A stretch of 64,000 nucleotides of DNA from Marinobacter sp. F3R11 (lineage in GTDB: Bacteria > Pseudomonadota > Gammaproteobacteria > Pseudomonadales > Oleiphilaceae): contig NZ_QOCH01000003.1 in NCBI RefSeq assembly GCF_003318275.1, forward strand, positions 158,361 to 222,360, in the 5' to 3' direction. Of the stretch, positions 49,578-59,243 are shown piece after piece. A program made the position numbers and the translations under genes. A model generated the notes under the pieces. It did not search any database, was not told where the DNA came from, and was given only the letters and a program-made list of their open reading frames with translations. Positions within the stretch are counted from its first letter, which is position 1; the number at the start of each line of letters is the position of its first letter.

Positions 49578-49737
49578 CCGTATGAATAGGGCGTGTACTT
49601 TAACGGGTTTTAAGGCAGGTTTCAGTGCATTTAAGTGGCAATCCCTATGACGTACCTCACCATAATCGGGTAGCATAACCCGCCCGCATGTCCGCCCTTG
49701 AATATCTATTGGCTCCAGCCCTTCGGAACAGCACCCT

Positions 49738-51138
49738 ATGGATGAAACCCACCAGCCACTGCCCGAAGTTCGTAAATCTCTTGTTTCACGAACACTGGCC
49801 GAATGGAAGACGCTGGCAATACTTGGCGGACCGATTCTGATCGCCCAGATTGCCCAGATGGCCAACGGCGTTATCGACACAGTCATGGCCGGTCATGCCA
49901 GCGCAGAAGATCTCGCGGGTGTGGGTATCGGAACCAGCTTGTGGGTACCCTTGTTTTTGTTTTTCATTGGTATGCTTGGAGCACTGCAGCCGATCATCTC
50001 CGGTTATAACGGCGCCCGGGTGCCAGAAAAAATCATGCCAGCTACCTGGCAGGGTTTATACATCGCTGGCGTTGGCGCAATCATCATGATTCTGCTTCTT
50101 ACCAACGTGCACCCGGTTCTGGACGGCCTGAAGCTGGAAGCCAGAACTGCCGGTATCACCCAGGGCTACCTGAATGCATTTGCCTGGGGAATCCCCTCTC
50201 TTCTCTTGATGACAGCACTTCGTGGGCTCACTGACGGCCTGGGGCATACCCGGGTGATCATGGCGTTTTCGATACTGAGCACACTGATCAACCTCCCACT
50301 CAACTATATATTCATCTACGGTAAGCTCGGACTGCCCGCCATGGGCGGCATTGGCTGTGGATGGGCCACATCCGTGTCGAATGGCGTCGCTGCAATCGCA
50401 CTGCTGGCCTACCTGAATCACAGCCAGCTGTACAAACAGTTTCACCTGGTTGCCGACTGGGTAAAACCCAACAAGGCGCTGATACGCTATATCCTTGGTA
50501 TCGGCATACCCATCGGGTTCACTATTTTTGTGGAAGCCAGCCTGTTCTCGGTAATCGCACTGTTTCTTGCGCCACTGGGTCCTGTAGTGGTGGCCGGGCA
50601 CCAGATTGCACTGAACGTTGTATCTCTGCTCTTCATGCTGCCGCTCAGCATCGGCATGGCACTTACCTTAAGAGTCAGCTTTCTTATTGGCGCCGGAGCT
50701 CCGGATTCTGCCCGTCTGATTTCCCGTAGCTCCCTGATTCTTGCGGCTGCCACAGCTCTGGTTTTTGCCGTTCTGTTGCTGATTTTCTCTGAAGGTATTG
50801 CGGCTCTCTACACCAGCGATACAGATGTTCAGGCAGTGACCATACGATTATTGATGTTTGCAGCAATCTTCCAGGTGGCCGATGTTATCCAGATCACCTG
50901 CATCAGCGCCCTGAGAGGTTACAAAGATACAGGCGTTCCCATGCTGATCATGCTGTTCTCGTTCTGGGGGTTAGGGTTGCCGCTGGGATACACCCTGGCC
51001 TTTACCGGTCTGCTTGTTCCTGCCATGGGAGCCGCAGGCTTCTGGGTGGGACTGACAGGGGGGCTGGCATCCGCCAGTATGTTGCTGGGGTGGAGACTGT
51101 TTCGTTATCGTCCGGAAGCCACGGGGCAGTCCGCTTAG
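49738..51138 (+). CDS. MATE-family efflux transporter
   Basis: 466 residues, 12 helices. ILGGPILIAQIAQMANGVIDTVMAG is the family N-terminal helix (Gln and Asn residues line the pore), and the second half begins near residue 240 with LGIGIPIGFTIFVEASLFS. NorM-like antiporters expel cationic drugs in exchange for Na+ or H+. It ends inside the convergent GGDEF gene, with a four-base overlap. Confidence 0.93.
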   Translation: MDETHQPLPEVRKSLVSRTLAEWKTLAILGGPILIAQIAQMANGVIDTVMAGHASAEDLAGVGIGTSLWVPLFLFFIGMLGALQPIISGYNGARVPEKIMPATWQGLYIAGVGAIIMILLLTNVHPVLDGLKLEARTAGITQGYLNAFAWGIPSLLLMTALRGLTDGLGHTRVIMAFSILSTLINLPLNYIFIYGKLGLPAMGGIGCGWATSVSNGVAAIALLAYLNHSQLYKQFHLVADWVKPNKALIRYILGIGIPIGFTIFVEASLFSVIALFLAPLGPVVVAGHQIALNVVSLLFMLPLSIGMALTLRVSFLIGAGAPDSARLISRSSLILAAATALVFAVLLLIFSEGIAALYTSDTDVQAVTIRLLMFAAIFQVADVIQITCISALRGYKDTGVPMLIMLFSFWGLGLPLGYTLAFTGLLVPAMGAAGFWVGLTGGLASASMLLGWRLFRYRPEATGQSA

Positions 51139-52160
51139 TTGGCTGCCGAAGACAGTTGGCAGGGCTGCCCGTCTTCAGCGGGGGTATTATCCGCAAAAAC
51201 AATCCGGTCGCGGCCTAGCTCCTTGGCCCGGTAAAGCGCAGAATCCGCACGCTTCAGCCAAGTCTCCACACTCTCGTTTTCCCGGAGCAGCGCAACACCG
51301 AATGATGCCGTTACCGCTTGCTCCCGACACCTCAGTTGTTGACGAATAATTGTCTGAAGATTAGCTGAGATCATTCTCAGGCTGTTGACATCCACGACAG
51401 ATAACAAAAGAACAAACTCTTCTCCACCATAGCGGAAAAGCCTGTCTGTTTTACGTATCCGCTCCTGAATCAGGGAAACCAGGCTGAGCAACACCTCATC
51501 ACCGACACTGTGTCCGTGCTCATCGTTTACCTTTTTGAAGTGATCAAGATCTATCATAACCACCGCGTATGATCTGTCTGTGCGCAATGCATCAGACAAG
51601 GCCATACGCAGCGCCTTATCCATAGAGCGACGATTATTCACCCCCGTCAACGGATCAACCGTGGCCAATAATTCCAGCTCGGTCCGATGATTGTAATTGC
51701 GGAACGCAAACACGTATGCACAGACACTGGTCATGACCGTAGTTGCGAAAAATGACGCCATGTGCGTCAGGGACTGAAAGCTGTCGTCCTGAATGATCAT
51801 TGCAGACACAATGGCAACCAGGTTGATCAGCACGGCCTCGCGAGGGGGAACAAGGAAAAACGACACCACTATGCAGGGATACAGCCAGAAGAAGCCGGCC
51901 TTACCGGCAATACCGGCAGCGATCGCACCAAAGCAGATAAGAACAGTCAGACCAAAGCCAGTGCGCCGGGTGTCACCAGTGATCCATGCGTAAACCATAC
52001 CGAAGGCAATACTGACCAGAACCACAATATCCACAATCGCAGCGGCAACATTTCCCTGAAGAACGCGCAGGATTACAAACGGAGTCACGCCGGTAAATGC
52101 GCATACACCAAGCAGTGTAATTATCGATAACTGAAAGTCGGTTTTCAGACGGCTAAGCAT
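51135..52160 (-). CDS. Membrane-bound GGDEF diguanylate cyclase
   Basis: 341 residues. Six predicted membrane helices fill about 1-160. The GGDEF domain (about 170-330) has FRYGGEEFVLL as active site and RKTD at the I-site spacing, so it should be active and feedback-controlled. The membrane part resembles the small multi-helix sensors often fused to GGDEF; the signal is unknown. A single gene, divergent from the HD-GYP relative across 251 bp, in which I saw no clear element. Confidence 0.92.
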   Translation of the reverse strand: MLSRLKTDFQLSIITLLGVCAFTGVTPFVILRVLQGNVAAAIVDIVVLVSIAFGMVYAWITGDTRRTGFGLTVLICFGAIAAGIAGKAGFFWLYPCIVVSFFLVPPREAVLINLVAIVSAMIIQDDSFQSLTHMASFFATTVMTSVCAYVFAFRNYNHRTELELLATVDPLTGVNNRRSMDKALRMALSDALRTDRSYAVVMIDLDHFKKVNDEHGHSVGDEVLLSLVSLIQERIRKTDRLFRYGGEEFVLLLSVVDVNSLRMISANLQTIIRQQLRCREQAVTASFGVALLRENESVETWLKRADSALYRAKELGRDRIVFADNTPAEDGQPCQLSSAAN

Positions 52161-52411
52161 GCAGTCATCCGGTAGACGCAGGAAAAAGAGGAGTAAACCC
52201 CGATGATAATCCAGGGCAGCGTATTAATCGTCGCTTCCTACGATTCTTAACAGAACACCTATATAGAGTCGCACAAAACTACAGATTTAAGCCTATTCTC
52301 TCCAGGAGGGTAGCTCTGAGAAATCAATTACCTTTACTATAGCTGCAGAGTCGAGTCACAGAGTCGTGATCGTACTCAAACCAGACAAGCCATACAGGAA
52401 TCAGCCGGATT

Positions 52412-53560
52412 TTGAGTGACCTCGTTCGAATAGCCCCCGGCGCATTAATCATCGGCCGCCCTTTACCCTGGGACGTATATGACGCCGATGGACATATACT
52501 GCTTTGCCAGGGTTATGTAATCCAGACCGATTCGCAGCTTGAGCAGTTGTTTGAGCGTGGCCACTTCGAGCCCCGGGTTATTGAGGCGCCTCAGGAAGAC
52601 ACCGAAGTACCCGGCAGTGACACCGAATCCAACCCGTTTGCGAGCTACCCCGGCTACCTGCATACGCTTGAGCAAGCTCTGGCAGCAATCGCCGATAGCA
52701 AACCGGAAGCCCGCAAACACTTGCAGGATCTGGCGTATGCTCTGGAGCAGGCCTGTATAAAGGCGCCAGACTCCGCTCTGGCACTGATACACCTGTACTC
52801 CGTTGGCCCCACAATCCACGAACAGATCATTTTTTACGCCATACTCTGCCAGCTTATCGCGCGGCAGTTCGGACTTGATGAGCAGCGCATTCCAATACTG
52901 ACCGAAGCCGCCCTGAGCGCAAACCTTGCCCTTGTGCCTGTCGCCGACAAACTCAATGCTTTCAACAAGATCCTGAGCACTGAGCAACGAAGCGTTATAC
53001 GTAAACATCCACAACGGAGCATTAGCGCCCTCAAAGCAGCGGGCATTGATAACGACCTGCTGTTTACTATTATTGCGCAGCACCATGAACAGGCAGACGG
53101 CGGGGGTTACCCGGACGGCCTTAGTGGTGCAGATATCCGGCCCGAGTCGGAGATCCTTGCTATGGCCGAACGCTACATCGCCATGATCACAAAACGTGCG
53201 TACCGCAAACGGATGAACGTAACAGCTGCGCGCAAACTGATCTCCAGTCTGGCAGACGGCACCTACAGGCCGGCCATTCCCAAAGCTCTTCTGCATGTTT
53301 TAGGCGAGTATCCGCCGGGAACTCTGGTACGACTGGAAAATAATGAGGTGGGTGTAATTACCCGCAGACCCTTGCGCGCCCGCGGACCGTTTGTACAGGC
53401 TGTTTTCGACCCTTCAGCAAACAGCTATGACACACCCCGGGAACGCGATACCAGCGTACAGGGCTTCAATATTCTGGCAATAGAGGAGCCTGACGTAATG
53501 CCCTCCATGGACTTCAGCCAGATGTGGGGCTACAACAGCGAGACTCCCCCCCGGAACTGA
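52412..53560 (+). CDS. Degenerate HD-GYP-type protein lacking the HD pair
   Basis: 382 residues, soluble. The N-terminal part (about 1-70) resembles the domain that precedes many HD-GYP proteins; the middle is an HD-GYP fold (about 130-290). HH-E and GYP are kept: HHEQADGGGYPDG at 224-236. But the HD metal pair expected in AALLHDIGK is AALSANLAL here (Ala170-Asn171), so c-di-GMP hydrolysis is unlikely and a binding role is more plausible. The start is TTG at 52412, with AGGAA 12 bases upstream, an unusual and weak arrangement. A C-terminal segment (about 300-382) has no family match that I know. Confidence 0.8.
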   Translation: MSDLVRIAPGALIIGRPLPWDVYDADGHILLCQGYVIQTDSQLEQLFERGHFEPRVIEAPQEDTEVPGSDTESNPFASYPGYLHTLEQALAAIADSKPEARKHLQDLAYALEQACIKAPDSALALIHLYSVGPTIHEQIIFYAILCQLIARQFGLDEQRIPILTEAALSANLALVPVADKLNAFNKILSTEQRSVIRKHPQRSISALKAAGIDNDLLFTIIAQHHEQADGGGYPDGLSGADIRPESEILAMAERYIAMITKRAYRKRMNVTAARKLISSLADGTYRPAIPKALLHVLGEYPPGTLVRLENNEVGVITRRPLRARGPFVQAVFDPSANSYDTPRERDTSVQGFNILAIEEPDVMPSMDFSQMWGYNSETPPRN

Positions 53561-53601
53561 CATCGGTGGACAAGACTCCTGCACTGGCCAGCTCTGCCGG
53601 A

Positions 53602-54033
53602 TCAGTCATCACCATTTCCGAGCCTGGAAAGCTCAACCCCACAACCAATGCGGGCCAGTTCAGCCAGCACACCTGTCCGCGTAACTATGCCAATAAGCTT
53701 TCCGTGCTCCACCACAGGATATACTTTCGGTTTGCCAGAACCGAGTTTCTGGGCAAGGTCGACAATGGCTGTTCCTGGGGAAATAGCCAGGGGCTCACGG
53801 AACATGACATCGTCAACCACCGGATTTCCTTCACAGTGGTAATTGCTCACCAGCAACGCATGAATGCAATCCTGTTCAGACACAAAACCGACTAAACGAC
53901 GCTCAGCGTCAACCACCGGCAACCCGGAGATGTGATTCTCAAGCAATGCCCGGACTACATCAGCGAGCGGCGTACCGCATCGGACAGGTTCAATATGATT
54001 GGACATAACATCGACAACTTTGAGCGCAGCCAT
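53602..54033 (-). CDS. Two-CBS-domain protein
   Basis: 143 residues, almost nothing but a CBS pair: VVDVMSNHIEPVRCGTPLADVVRALLE opens the first and VVDDVMFREPLAISPGTAIVDLAQ the second in outline. Such proteins bind adenosine nucleotides and usually regulate a partner. GAGGAGG precedes the ATG. It converges with the HD-GYP relative; no partner gene is evident. Confidence 0.9.
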   Translation of the reverse strand: MAALKVVDVMSNHIEPVRCGTPLADVVRALLENHISGLPVVDAERRLVGFVSEQDCIHALLVSNYHCEGNPVVDDVMFREPLAISPGTAIVDLAQKLGSGKPKVYPVVEHGKLIGIVTRTGVLAELARIGCGVELSRLGNGDD

Positions 54034-54239
54034 AGGTGCCTCCTCGCATTTCTGCGATCATCCAGAGGCTCCGGTCAATCCGGGCCCCTCTCCCTGTAAA
54101 CATAGGCAAACGACTCCAAATCCTCCAATTTTCTCCCGCTGCCGGTTTACTCATGGTAATAACCGACTAAACTCAACCAGTTATAGCCCAGACGGGCATG
54201 ATTACGACCTCAAGCTTATGGCATACACAGGGGGCTCCC

Positions 54240-55601
54240 ATGGAAGCTATCGAGAAAATCATTGGGGACATCAACGGGTTGGTCTGGGGACCACCGATGC
54301 TGGTACTTATTCTGGGTGCTGGCCTGTTTTTAAGTCTTGGCCTGAAACTGATGCCGATTCTCAAGCTCGGCGCTGGCTTTCGCCTGATGTGGAAAGGACG
54401 CAGCTCGGCGGGGGCTGAATCAGACGGTGATATCCCGCCGTTTCAGGCATTAATGACGGCACTTTCAGCAACCGTAGGAACAGGGAATATTGCCGGCGTT
54501 GCAACTGCGGTTTTCCTCGGCGGACCTGGCGCTCTGTTCTGGATGTGGCTGACAGCCCTTGTAGGCATGGCAACAAAGTACTCAGAAGCAGTTCTTGCTG
54601 TGCGCTTTCGCGAAGTCGATGAGCGAGGAGCCTATGTCGGTGGTCCTATGTATTACATCCGCAATGGTCTGGGCAAAAAATGGGCCTGGCTGGGCGTGCT
54701 GTTTGCCATCTTCGCAGCCATAGCAGGGTTTGGCATAGGCAATACCGTGCAGGCAAATTCGGTCGCTGATGTAATGGATGCTACCTTTGGCCTGCCACAC
54801 TGGATCACCGGCGTTATTCTGATGGTACTGGTAGGCATGGTGCTGATTGGCGGTATCCGCCGTATCGGTCAGGTAGCCAGTGCGCTGGTTCCCCTTATGG
54901 CCATATCCTATCTGATCGCCGGCCTGGTTGTATTGGCACTCAATGTAGCCGATATCCCTGCGGCCTTTGCTTTAATCATTAAACATGCTTTCAGCCCGAT
55001 CGCTGCCGAAGGTGGCTTTGCTGGCGCTGCTGTCTGGGCAGCTATCCGGTTTGGTGTTGCCCGCGGCATTTTCTCCAACGAAGCCGGTCTTGGTTCCGCC
55101 CCTATCGCCCATGCGGCAGCGCAGACCAAAAACCCGATTAATCAGGGTATGGTGGCCATGCTGGGCACGTTTATCGATACCATCATTATCTGCACCATTA
55201 CCGGCCTGGTCATCATCACTTCAGGCGTATGGACATCGGGTGAGTCGGGCGCAGCGCTCACTTCCATGGCCTTTTCTGCGGCCCTTCCGGGCGTCGGCGA
55301 TTACGTGGTGGCCATTGCACTGGCTATCTTCGCCTTTACCACCATTCTTGGCTGGTCATTTTACGGTGAACGCAGCGTCGAATTCTTATTTGGCGTAAAG
55401 GCCATCGTGCCTTACCGGGTTGCCTGGATTGTGGCTATTCCAGTTGGTGCTTCCGTAAATCTGGGCATGGTCTGGCTGGTGGCCGATACGCTGAATGCCA
55501 TGATGGCTCTACCCAACCTTATTGCTCTGCTGCTGCTCAGCCCGGTGGTGTTCAGGCTGACCAAAGCGCATTTCGACGGGGAAAAAGCGGCAGGGCTATG
55601 A
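54240..55601 (+). CDS. AGCS-family sodium:alanine symporter
   Basis: 453 residues, about 11 helices. Family sequences: LSATVGTGNIAGVATAVFLGGPGALFWMW in outline near 75-105, GGPMYYIRNGLG, and NEAGLGSAPIAHAAA. Imports alanine or glycine with Na+. The ATG 54240 is preferred to 54198 because AGGGGG lies just upstream. Single gene. Confidence 0.94.
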   Translation: MEAIEKIIGDINGLVWGPPMLVLILGAGLFLSLGLKLMPILKLGAGFRLMWKGRSSAGAESDGDIPPFQALMTALSATVGTGNIAGVATAVFLGGPGALFWMWLTALVGMATKYSEAVLAVRFREVDERGAYVGGPMYYIRNGLGKKWAWLGVLFAIFAAIAGFGIGNTVQANSVADVMDATFGLPHWITGVILMVLVGMVLIGGIRRIGQVASALVPLMAISYLIAGLVVLALNVADIPAAFALIIKHAFSPIAAEGGFAGAAVWAAIRFGVARGIFSNEAGLGSAPIAHAAAQTKNPINQGMVAMLGTFIDTIIICTITGLVIITSGVWTSGESGAALTSMAFSAALPGVGDYVVAIALAIFAFTTILGWSFYGERSVEFLFGVKAIVPYRVAWIVAIPVGASVNLGMVWLVADTLNAMMALPNLIALLLLSPVVFRLTKAHFDGEKAAGL

Positions 55602-55763
55602 TGCGATAATCATTATCCGGCGGATGAGATGGATCAACTGCCCCTTGTAATCACATACTTTCGCATCAAGGATTCTCGTATACACTGAACGAAAGGGGCT
55701 GGCGGCCACACCGTCAGCGTTTCGGACAACACCACTGCCAATCAGCACAGAAGGAGACCAACG

Positions 55764-56417
55764 ATGAGTTTACGTCTAGGCGACACTGCACCGGATTTCG
55801 AGCAGGACTCCAGTGAAGGCAAGATTTCATTTCACGAATGGTTAGGTGACAGCTGGGGTGTGCTGTTTTCTCATCCGGCTGACTTCACCCCTGTGTGCAC
55901 CACTGAGCTTGGTCTTACTGCCAAGCTTAAAAGCGAGTTCGAAAAGCGCAATGTTAAAGCCATCGCGCTTAGTGTGGATCCCGTTGATTCCCACCAGGAG
56001 TGGATCAAGGACATCAATGAAACCCAGGGCTGCGCCGTAAACTTTCCTATCCTGGCCGATCAGGACGGCAAGGTTGCAGAACTGTATGACATGATCCACC
56101 CCAACGCAGACAGCACACTCACCGTGCGCTCTCTGTTTGTGATTGATCCGAACAAGAAGGTTCGTCTGATCATCACTTATCCGGCGAGTACGGGTCGTAA
56201 CTTCAACGAAGTGCTGCGGGTGATTGACTCCCTGCAACTGACCGACGAACACAAGGTCGCCACCCCGGGCAACTGGGAACGCGGCGGAGATGTCGTTATT
56301 GTGCCATCACTGCAGGATGAGGAAGAAATCAACAGGCGCTTCCCGAAAGGCTATAAAAAAGTGAAGTCCTATCTGAGGGTGACTCCGGATCCGACAACCA
56401 ACTGGGGCGGAGATTAA
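55764..56417 (+). CDS. 1-Cys peroxiredoxin (Prx6 type)
   Basis: 217 residues. Peroxidatic Cys45 in HPADFTPVCTTELG; the C-terminal dimerisation domain ends PDPTTNWGGD without any Cys, so, unlike the paralogue at 5661, it is a true 1-Cys enzyme needing an external thiol. AAGGAGACCAACG precedes the ATG. A strong shared terminator lies behind it. Confidence 0.95.
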   Translation: MSLRLGDTAPDFEQDSSEGKISFHEWLGDSWGVLFSHPADFTPVCTTELGLTAKLKSEFEKRNVKAIALSVDPVDSHQEWIKDINETQGCAVNFPILADQDGKVAELYDMIHPNADSTLTVRSLFVIDPNKKVRLIITYPASTGRNFNEVLRVIDSLQLTDEHKVATPGNWERGGDVVIVPSLQDEEEINRRFPKGYKKVKSYLRVTPDPTTNWGGD

Positions 56418-56437
56418 TCTGTAGCGCTGGTTGCTGG

Positions 56438-56475
56438 AAAAAAGGCCGGGTAGCGACAGCTACCCGGCCTTTTTT
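56438..56475. terminator. Bidirectional rho-independent terminator
   Basis: A perfect 17-base-pair stem (56438-56454 with 56459-56475) with a GACA loop, A6 on one side and T6 on the other. It separates the convergent 1-Cys peroxiredoxin and metQ genes and can act on both strands. Confidence 0.95.
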
Positions 56476-56490
56476 GGATCATCGTTCCAA

Positions 56491-57273
56491 TCAGAATGCT
56501 GGAACTACGGCACCTTTGTACTTCTCTGTGATGAAATCACGGACTTCATCGGATTTCAGCGCCTTTGCAAGCTTCTGCATCGCTTCACTGTCCTTGTTAT
56601 CGGGGCGGGCAACCAGAATATTCACATACGGAGACTCTGAGCCCTCAATGATCAGTGCGTCTTCCGACGGGTTAAGACCTGCTTCAAGCGCGTAATTGGT
56701 GTTGATCAGAGCCACATCCACCTGCCCGAGAATCCGCGGCAGCGTTGCCGCTTCCAGCTCCTTGAAGTCCAGATCTTTCGGGTTGTCAGCAATGTCACGC
56801 GGGGTTGCAGTGATCTTGCTGCCTTCTTTCAGGGTGATCAGGCCGGCCTTCTGCAACAACAGCAACGCCCGTCCACCGTTGGTCGGGTCGTTTGGAATCG
56901 CAACAACTGCACCGTCCTTCAGATCATCCAGGGAATCGATCTTGTCTGAGTATGCGCCAAACGGCTCAACGTGCACGCCGGTGACGGTCACCAGGCTGGT
57001 ACCCCGGCCTTCATTGAATTCGTCCAGATACGGCTGATGCTGGAAGAAGTTGGCATCCATACGCTTCTGGTCTACCTGTATGTTTGGCTGGATATAGTCG
57101 GTGAAGACTTTCACATCCAGTTCCACACCTTGTTCTGCCAGCTGTGGTTTCACGAATTCCAGGATCTCTGCATGAGGAACCGGTGTAGCGGCCACAGATA
57201 GCTCTGCAGCGGCGGCTGCACCAGAGAAGGTAGCGGCGGCAGCCAGTGCTGCGATTGTTTTCTTGAGGTTCAT
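56491..57273 (-). CDS. metQ: MetQ/NlpA-family methionine-binding protein
   Basis: 260 residues. N-terminal signal peptide (MNLKKTIAALAAAATFSGAAAA), then the NlpA-type sequence VAATPVPHAEILEFVKPQLAE, YIQPNIQVDQKRMDANFFQH, and later NTNYALEAGL. It has no lipobox Cys, so it would be a free periplasmic protein, not the usual lipoprotein. Delivers D/L-methionine to MetNI. Separated from metI by 183 bp with a structured repeat, so its level may differ from that of metNI. Confidence 0.9.
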   Translation of the reverse strand: MNLKKTIAALAAAATFSGAAAAAELSVAATPVPHAEILEFVKPQLAEQGVELDVKVFTDYIQPNIQVDQKRMDANFFQHQPYLDEFNEGRGTSLVTVTGVHVEPFGAYSDKIDSLDDLKDGAVVAIPNDPTNGGRALLLLQKAGLITLKEGSKITATPRDIADNPKDLDFKELEAATLPRILGQVDVALINTNYALEAGLNPSEDALIIEGSESPYVNILVARPDNKDSEAMQKLAKALKSDEVRDFITEKYKGAVVPAF

Positions 57274-57330
57274 ATATCAATTCTCCTGTAAACGCATGAC
57301 AAGCGTGATGACTTAACTGAAAGTTCTGGG

Positions 57331-57439
57331 CCGCTGGCCGGAAAGCCCTTCCGAAAACGTGGAGCGCCACGGATGGCGCGACCGAGCCCTACAGGGACGT
57401 ATTTACGGGCGTTTTTCGGAAGGGCTTTCCGGCCAGCGG
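57331..57439. repeat. Large imperfect inverted-repeat element between metI and metQ
   Basis: Arms 57331-57359 and 57410-57439 are complementary over 29 bases with one extra T in the second. The 50-base centre holds two small hairpins: GCGCCA/TGGCGC (near 57364-57379) and CCCTACAGGG (near 57388-57397). This looks like a mobile, REP-like intergenic element that folds into a cruciform-like RNA. It could stabilise or separate metNI from metQ mRNA. It may be repeated in the genome. Confidence 0.8.
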
Positions 57440-57456
57440 TTTACACCGATACGAGC

Positions 57457-58122
57457 CTACTTACGACTGAAATACAGAACCAGACGATCACCGACCATCT
57501 GCAAAACCTGCACAAAAATAACCAGCAGCGCCACAGTGATTACCATCACATCCGTCTGAAAACGCTGATAGCCAAAACGAATCGCCAGGTCACCCAGACC
57601 GCCACCGCCGATAACACCGGACATAGCCGCGTAGGACACCAGCGTAATGGCCGTAACAGTAATGCCGGCGATGATGCCCGGAAGCGCCTCTGGCAGCAAG
57701 GCTCCGAAAATGATCTGGCGCACGTTGGCCCCCATTGCCTGGGTCGCCTCAATTATGCCCCTGTCGACTTCCCGCAACGAAGTCTCCACCAGCCGGGCAA
57801 AGAAAGGTGCTCCACCAGCCACCAGCGGCGGAATGGCTCCGGCCACCCCCAGAGAGGTGCCGATAAGCATTACGGTAAAGGGAATCATCACAATCAACAG
57901 GATGATGAAAGGTACCGAGCGCAGCACATTCACGACAAATGACAACACCGCGTATGCGACAGGCTGTTCCAGCAGCTGACGCTTGCCCGTGAGAAACAGG
58001 AGCACTCCGATCGGCAAGCCAACCAGTATGCTGAACAACAGCGACATACCCACCATGACCAGAGTATCCCAGCTTGCTATGCCAATCTCTGGCCAGTCCA
58101 CGTTACTCAGTAAAGCTTCCAT
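57457..58122 (-). CDS. metI: Methionine ABC transporter permease
   Basis: 221 residues, five or so helices. The EAA-type cytoplasmic loop EATQAMGANVRQIIFGALLPEALPGI in outline marks the contact with MetN; the N-terminus ASWDTLVMVGMSLLFSILVGLPIG is typical of MetI. Its ATG overlaps the metN stop by one base. Imports methionine with MetQ. Confidence 0.94.
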   Translation of the reverse strand: MEALLSNVDWPEIGIASWDTLVMVGMSLLFSILVGLPIGVLLFLTGKRQLLEQPVAYAVLSFVVNVLRSVPFIILLIVMIPFTVMLIGTSLGVAGAIPPLVAGGAPFFARLVETSLREVDRGIIEATQAMGANVRQIIFGALLPEALPGIIAGITVTAITLVSYAAMSGVIGGGGLGDLAIRFGYQRFQTDVMVITVALLVIFVQVLQMVGDRLVLYFSRK

Positions 58123-59129
58123 CAGCGAACCACCTCCACGTGAACATCGGCAGCTTCCAGAACGCTCATGGCAAGATCCAGATCACCGCCGATCAATGAC
58201 AGTGTCAACTGGCCATAGGGCGTGTCTTTGATATGATCAATGCGGCCTGAAAGAATACTGAAATCCACTCCCGAGGCACGTGCAACACTGCCCAGAAGCG
58301 GTTGGTATGTGGATTCACCTCTGAACGTCAGGCGCAGAATACGACCATTGGCTTTTTGCAGATCCCGCTGGTGTTCCTGGCTATCAACACTTTCGCTCTC
58401 GAACACGAAATCCCGGGTGGTGGGGTGCTTCGGATGCAGGAATACATCGCTGACAGGTCCCATTTCCACTACCCGGCCACCATCCATGACAGCAACGCGG
58501 TCACAAACCCGGCGTACCACATCCATTTCGTGAGTGATGAGAACAATGGTGAGGCCCAGCTCCTTGTTGATCTCTGCCAGCAACCGCAGCACAGACTGGG
58601 TTGTTTGCGGATCCAGAGCACTGGTGGCTTCGTCACACAGAAGAATCGTTGGCCTGCAGGCCAGAGCGCGGGCGATGCCGACACGCTGTTTCTGGCCACC
58701 GGAAAGCTGTGAGGGGTACTTGTCTGCGTGATCCGTCAGGCTGACGCGGGCCAGCAGTTCCTGCACACGATCCCGGATTTCCGCTTTGGAATAAATACCC
58801 GCCAGCTTCATAGGGAAGGCGATATTATCCGAAACGGTTTTTGAAGAAAGCAGATTGAAGTGCTGGAAAATCATGCCGACTTTACGGCGAAAAGCTCGCA
58901 GTTCAGCAGAGCTGTAACGGGTGATATTCTCGCCATCAATCAGGATATCGCCACCAGTAGGCGGTTCCAGAAGATTAATCAGGCGCACCAGAGTGGATTT
59001 ACCCGCCCCGGAATGCCCGACGATACCAAAAACCTCGCCGGTTTCGATGGTCATATCAGTCGGATACAGCGCGGGGATCGCCCGGCCGCCCACCTGATAC
59101 GACTTCTGTACCTGGTTAAATACAATCAC
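58122..59129 (-). CDS. metN: Methionine ABC transporter ATPase
   Basis: 335 residues. Walker [16 protein letters not shown], signature [15 protein letters not shown], Walker [14 protein letters not shown], and a C-terminal NIL (ACT-like) domain (about 265-335), which in E. coli binds methionine and shuts the transporter down. So substrate feedback inhibition is likely. First gene of metNIQ. Confidence 0.95.
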   Translation of the reverse strand: MIVFNQVQKSYQVGGRAIPALYPTDMTIETGEVFGIVGHSGAGKSTLVRLINLLEPPTGGDILIDGENITRYSSAELRAFRRKVGMIFQHFNLLSSKTVSDNIAFPMKLAGIYSKAEIRDRVQELLARVSLTDHADKYPSQLSGGQKQRVGIARALACRPTILLCDEATSALDPQTTQSVLRLLAEINKELGLTIVLITHEMDVVRRVCDRVAVMDGGRVVEMGPVSDVFLHPKHPTTRDFVFESESVDSQEHQRDLQKANGRILRLTFRGESTYQPLLGSVARASGVDFSILSGRIDHIKDTPYGQLTLSLIGGDLDLAMSVLEAADVHVEVVR

Positions 59130-59243
59130 GGTCAGCGCCTTGTGGGTGCAGAATTAAGGCCGGCGATTATAGACTATTCGCATGCCAAACCCGAATGCGG
59201 GTTTTCCCCACATATCAGCCCACTGACCGCCCAGATATATCTC

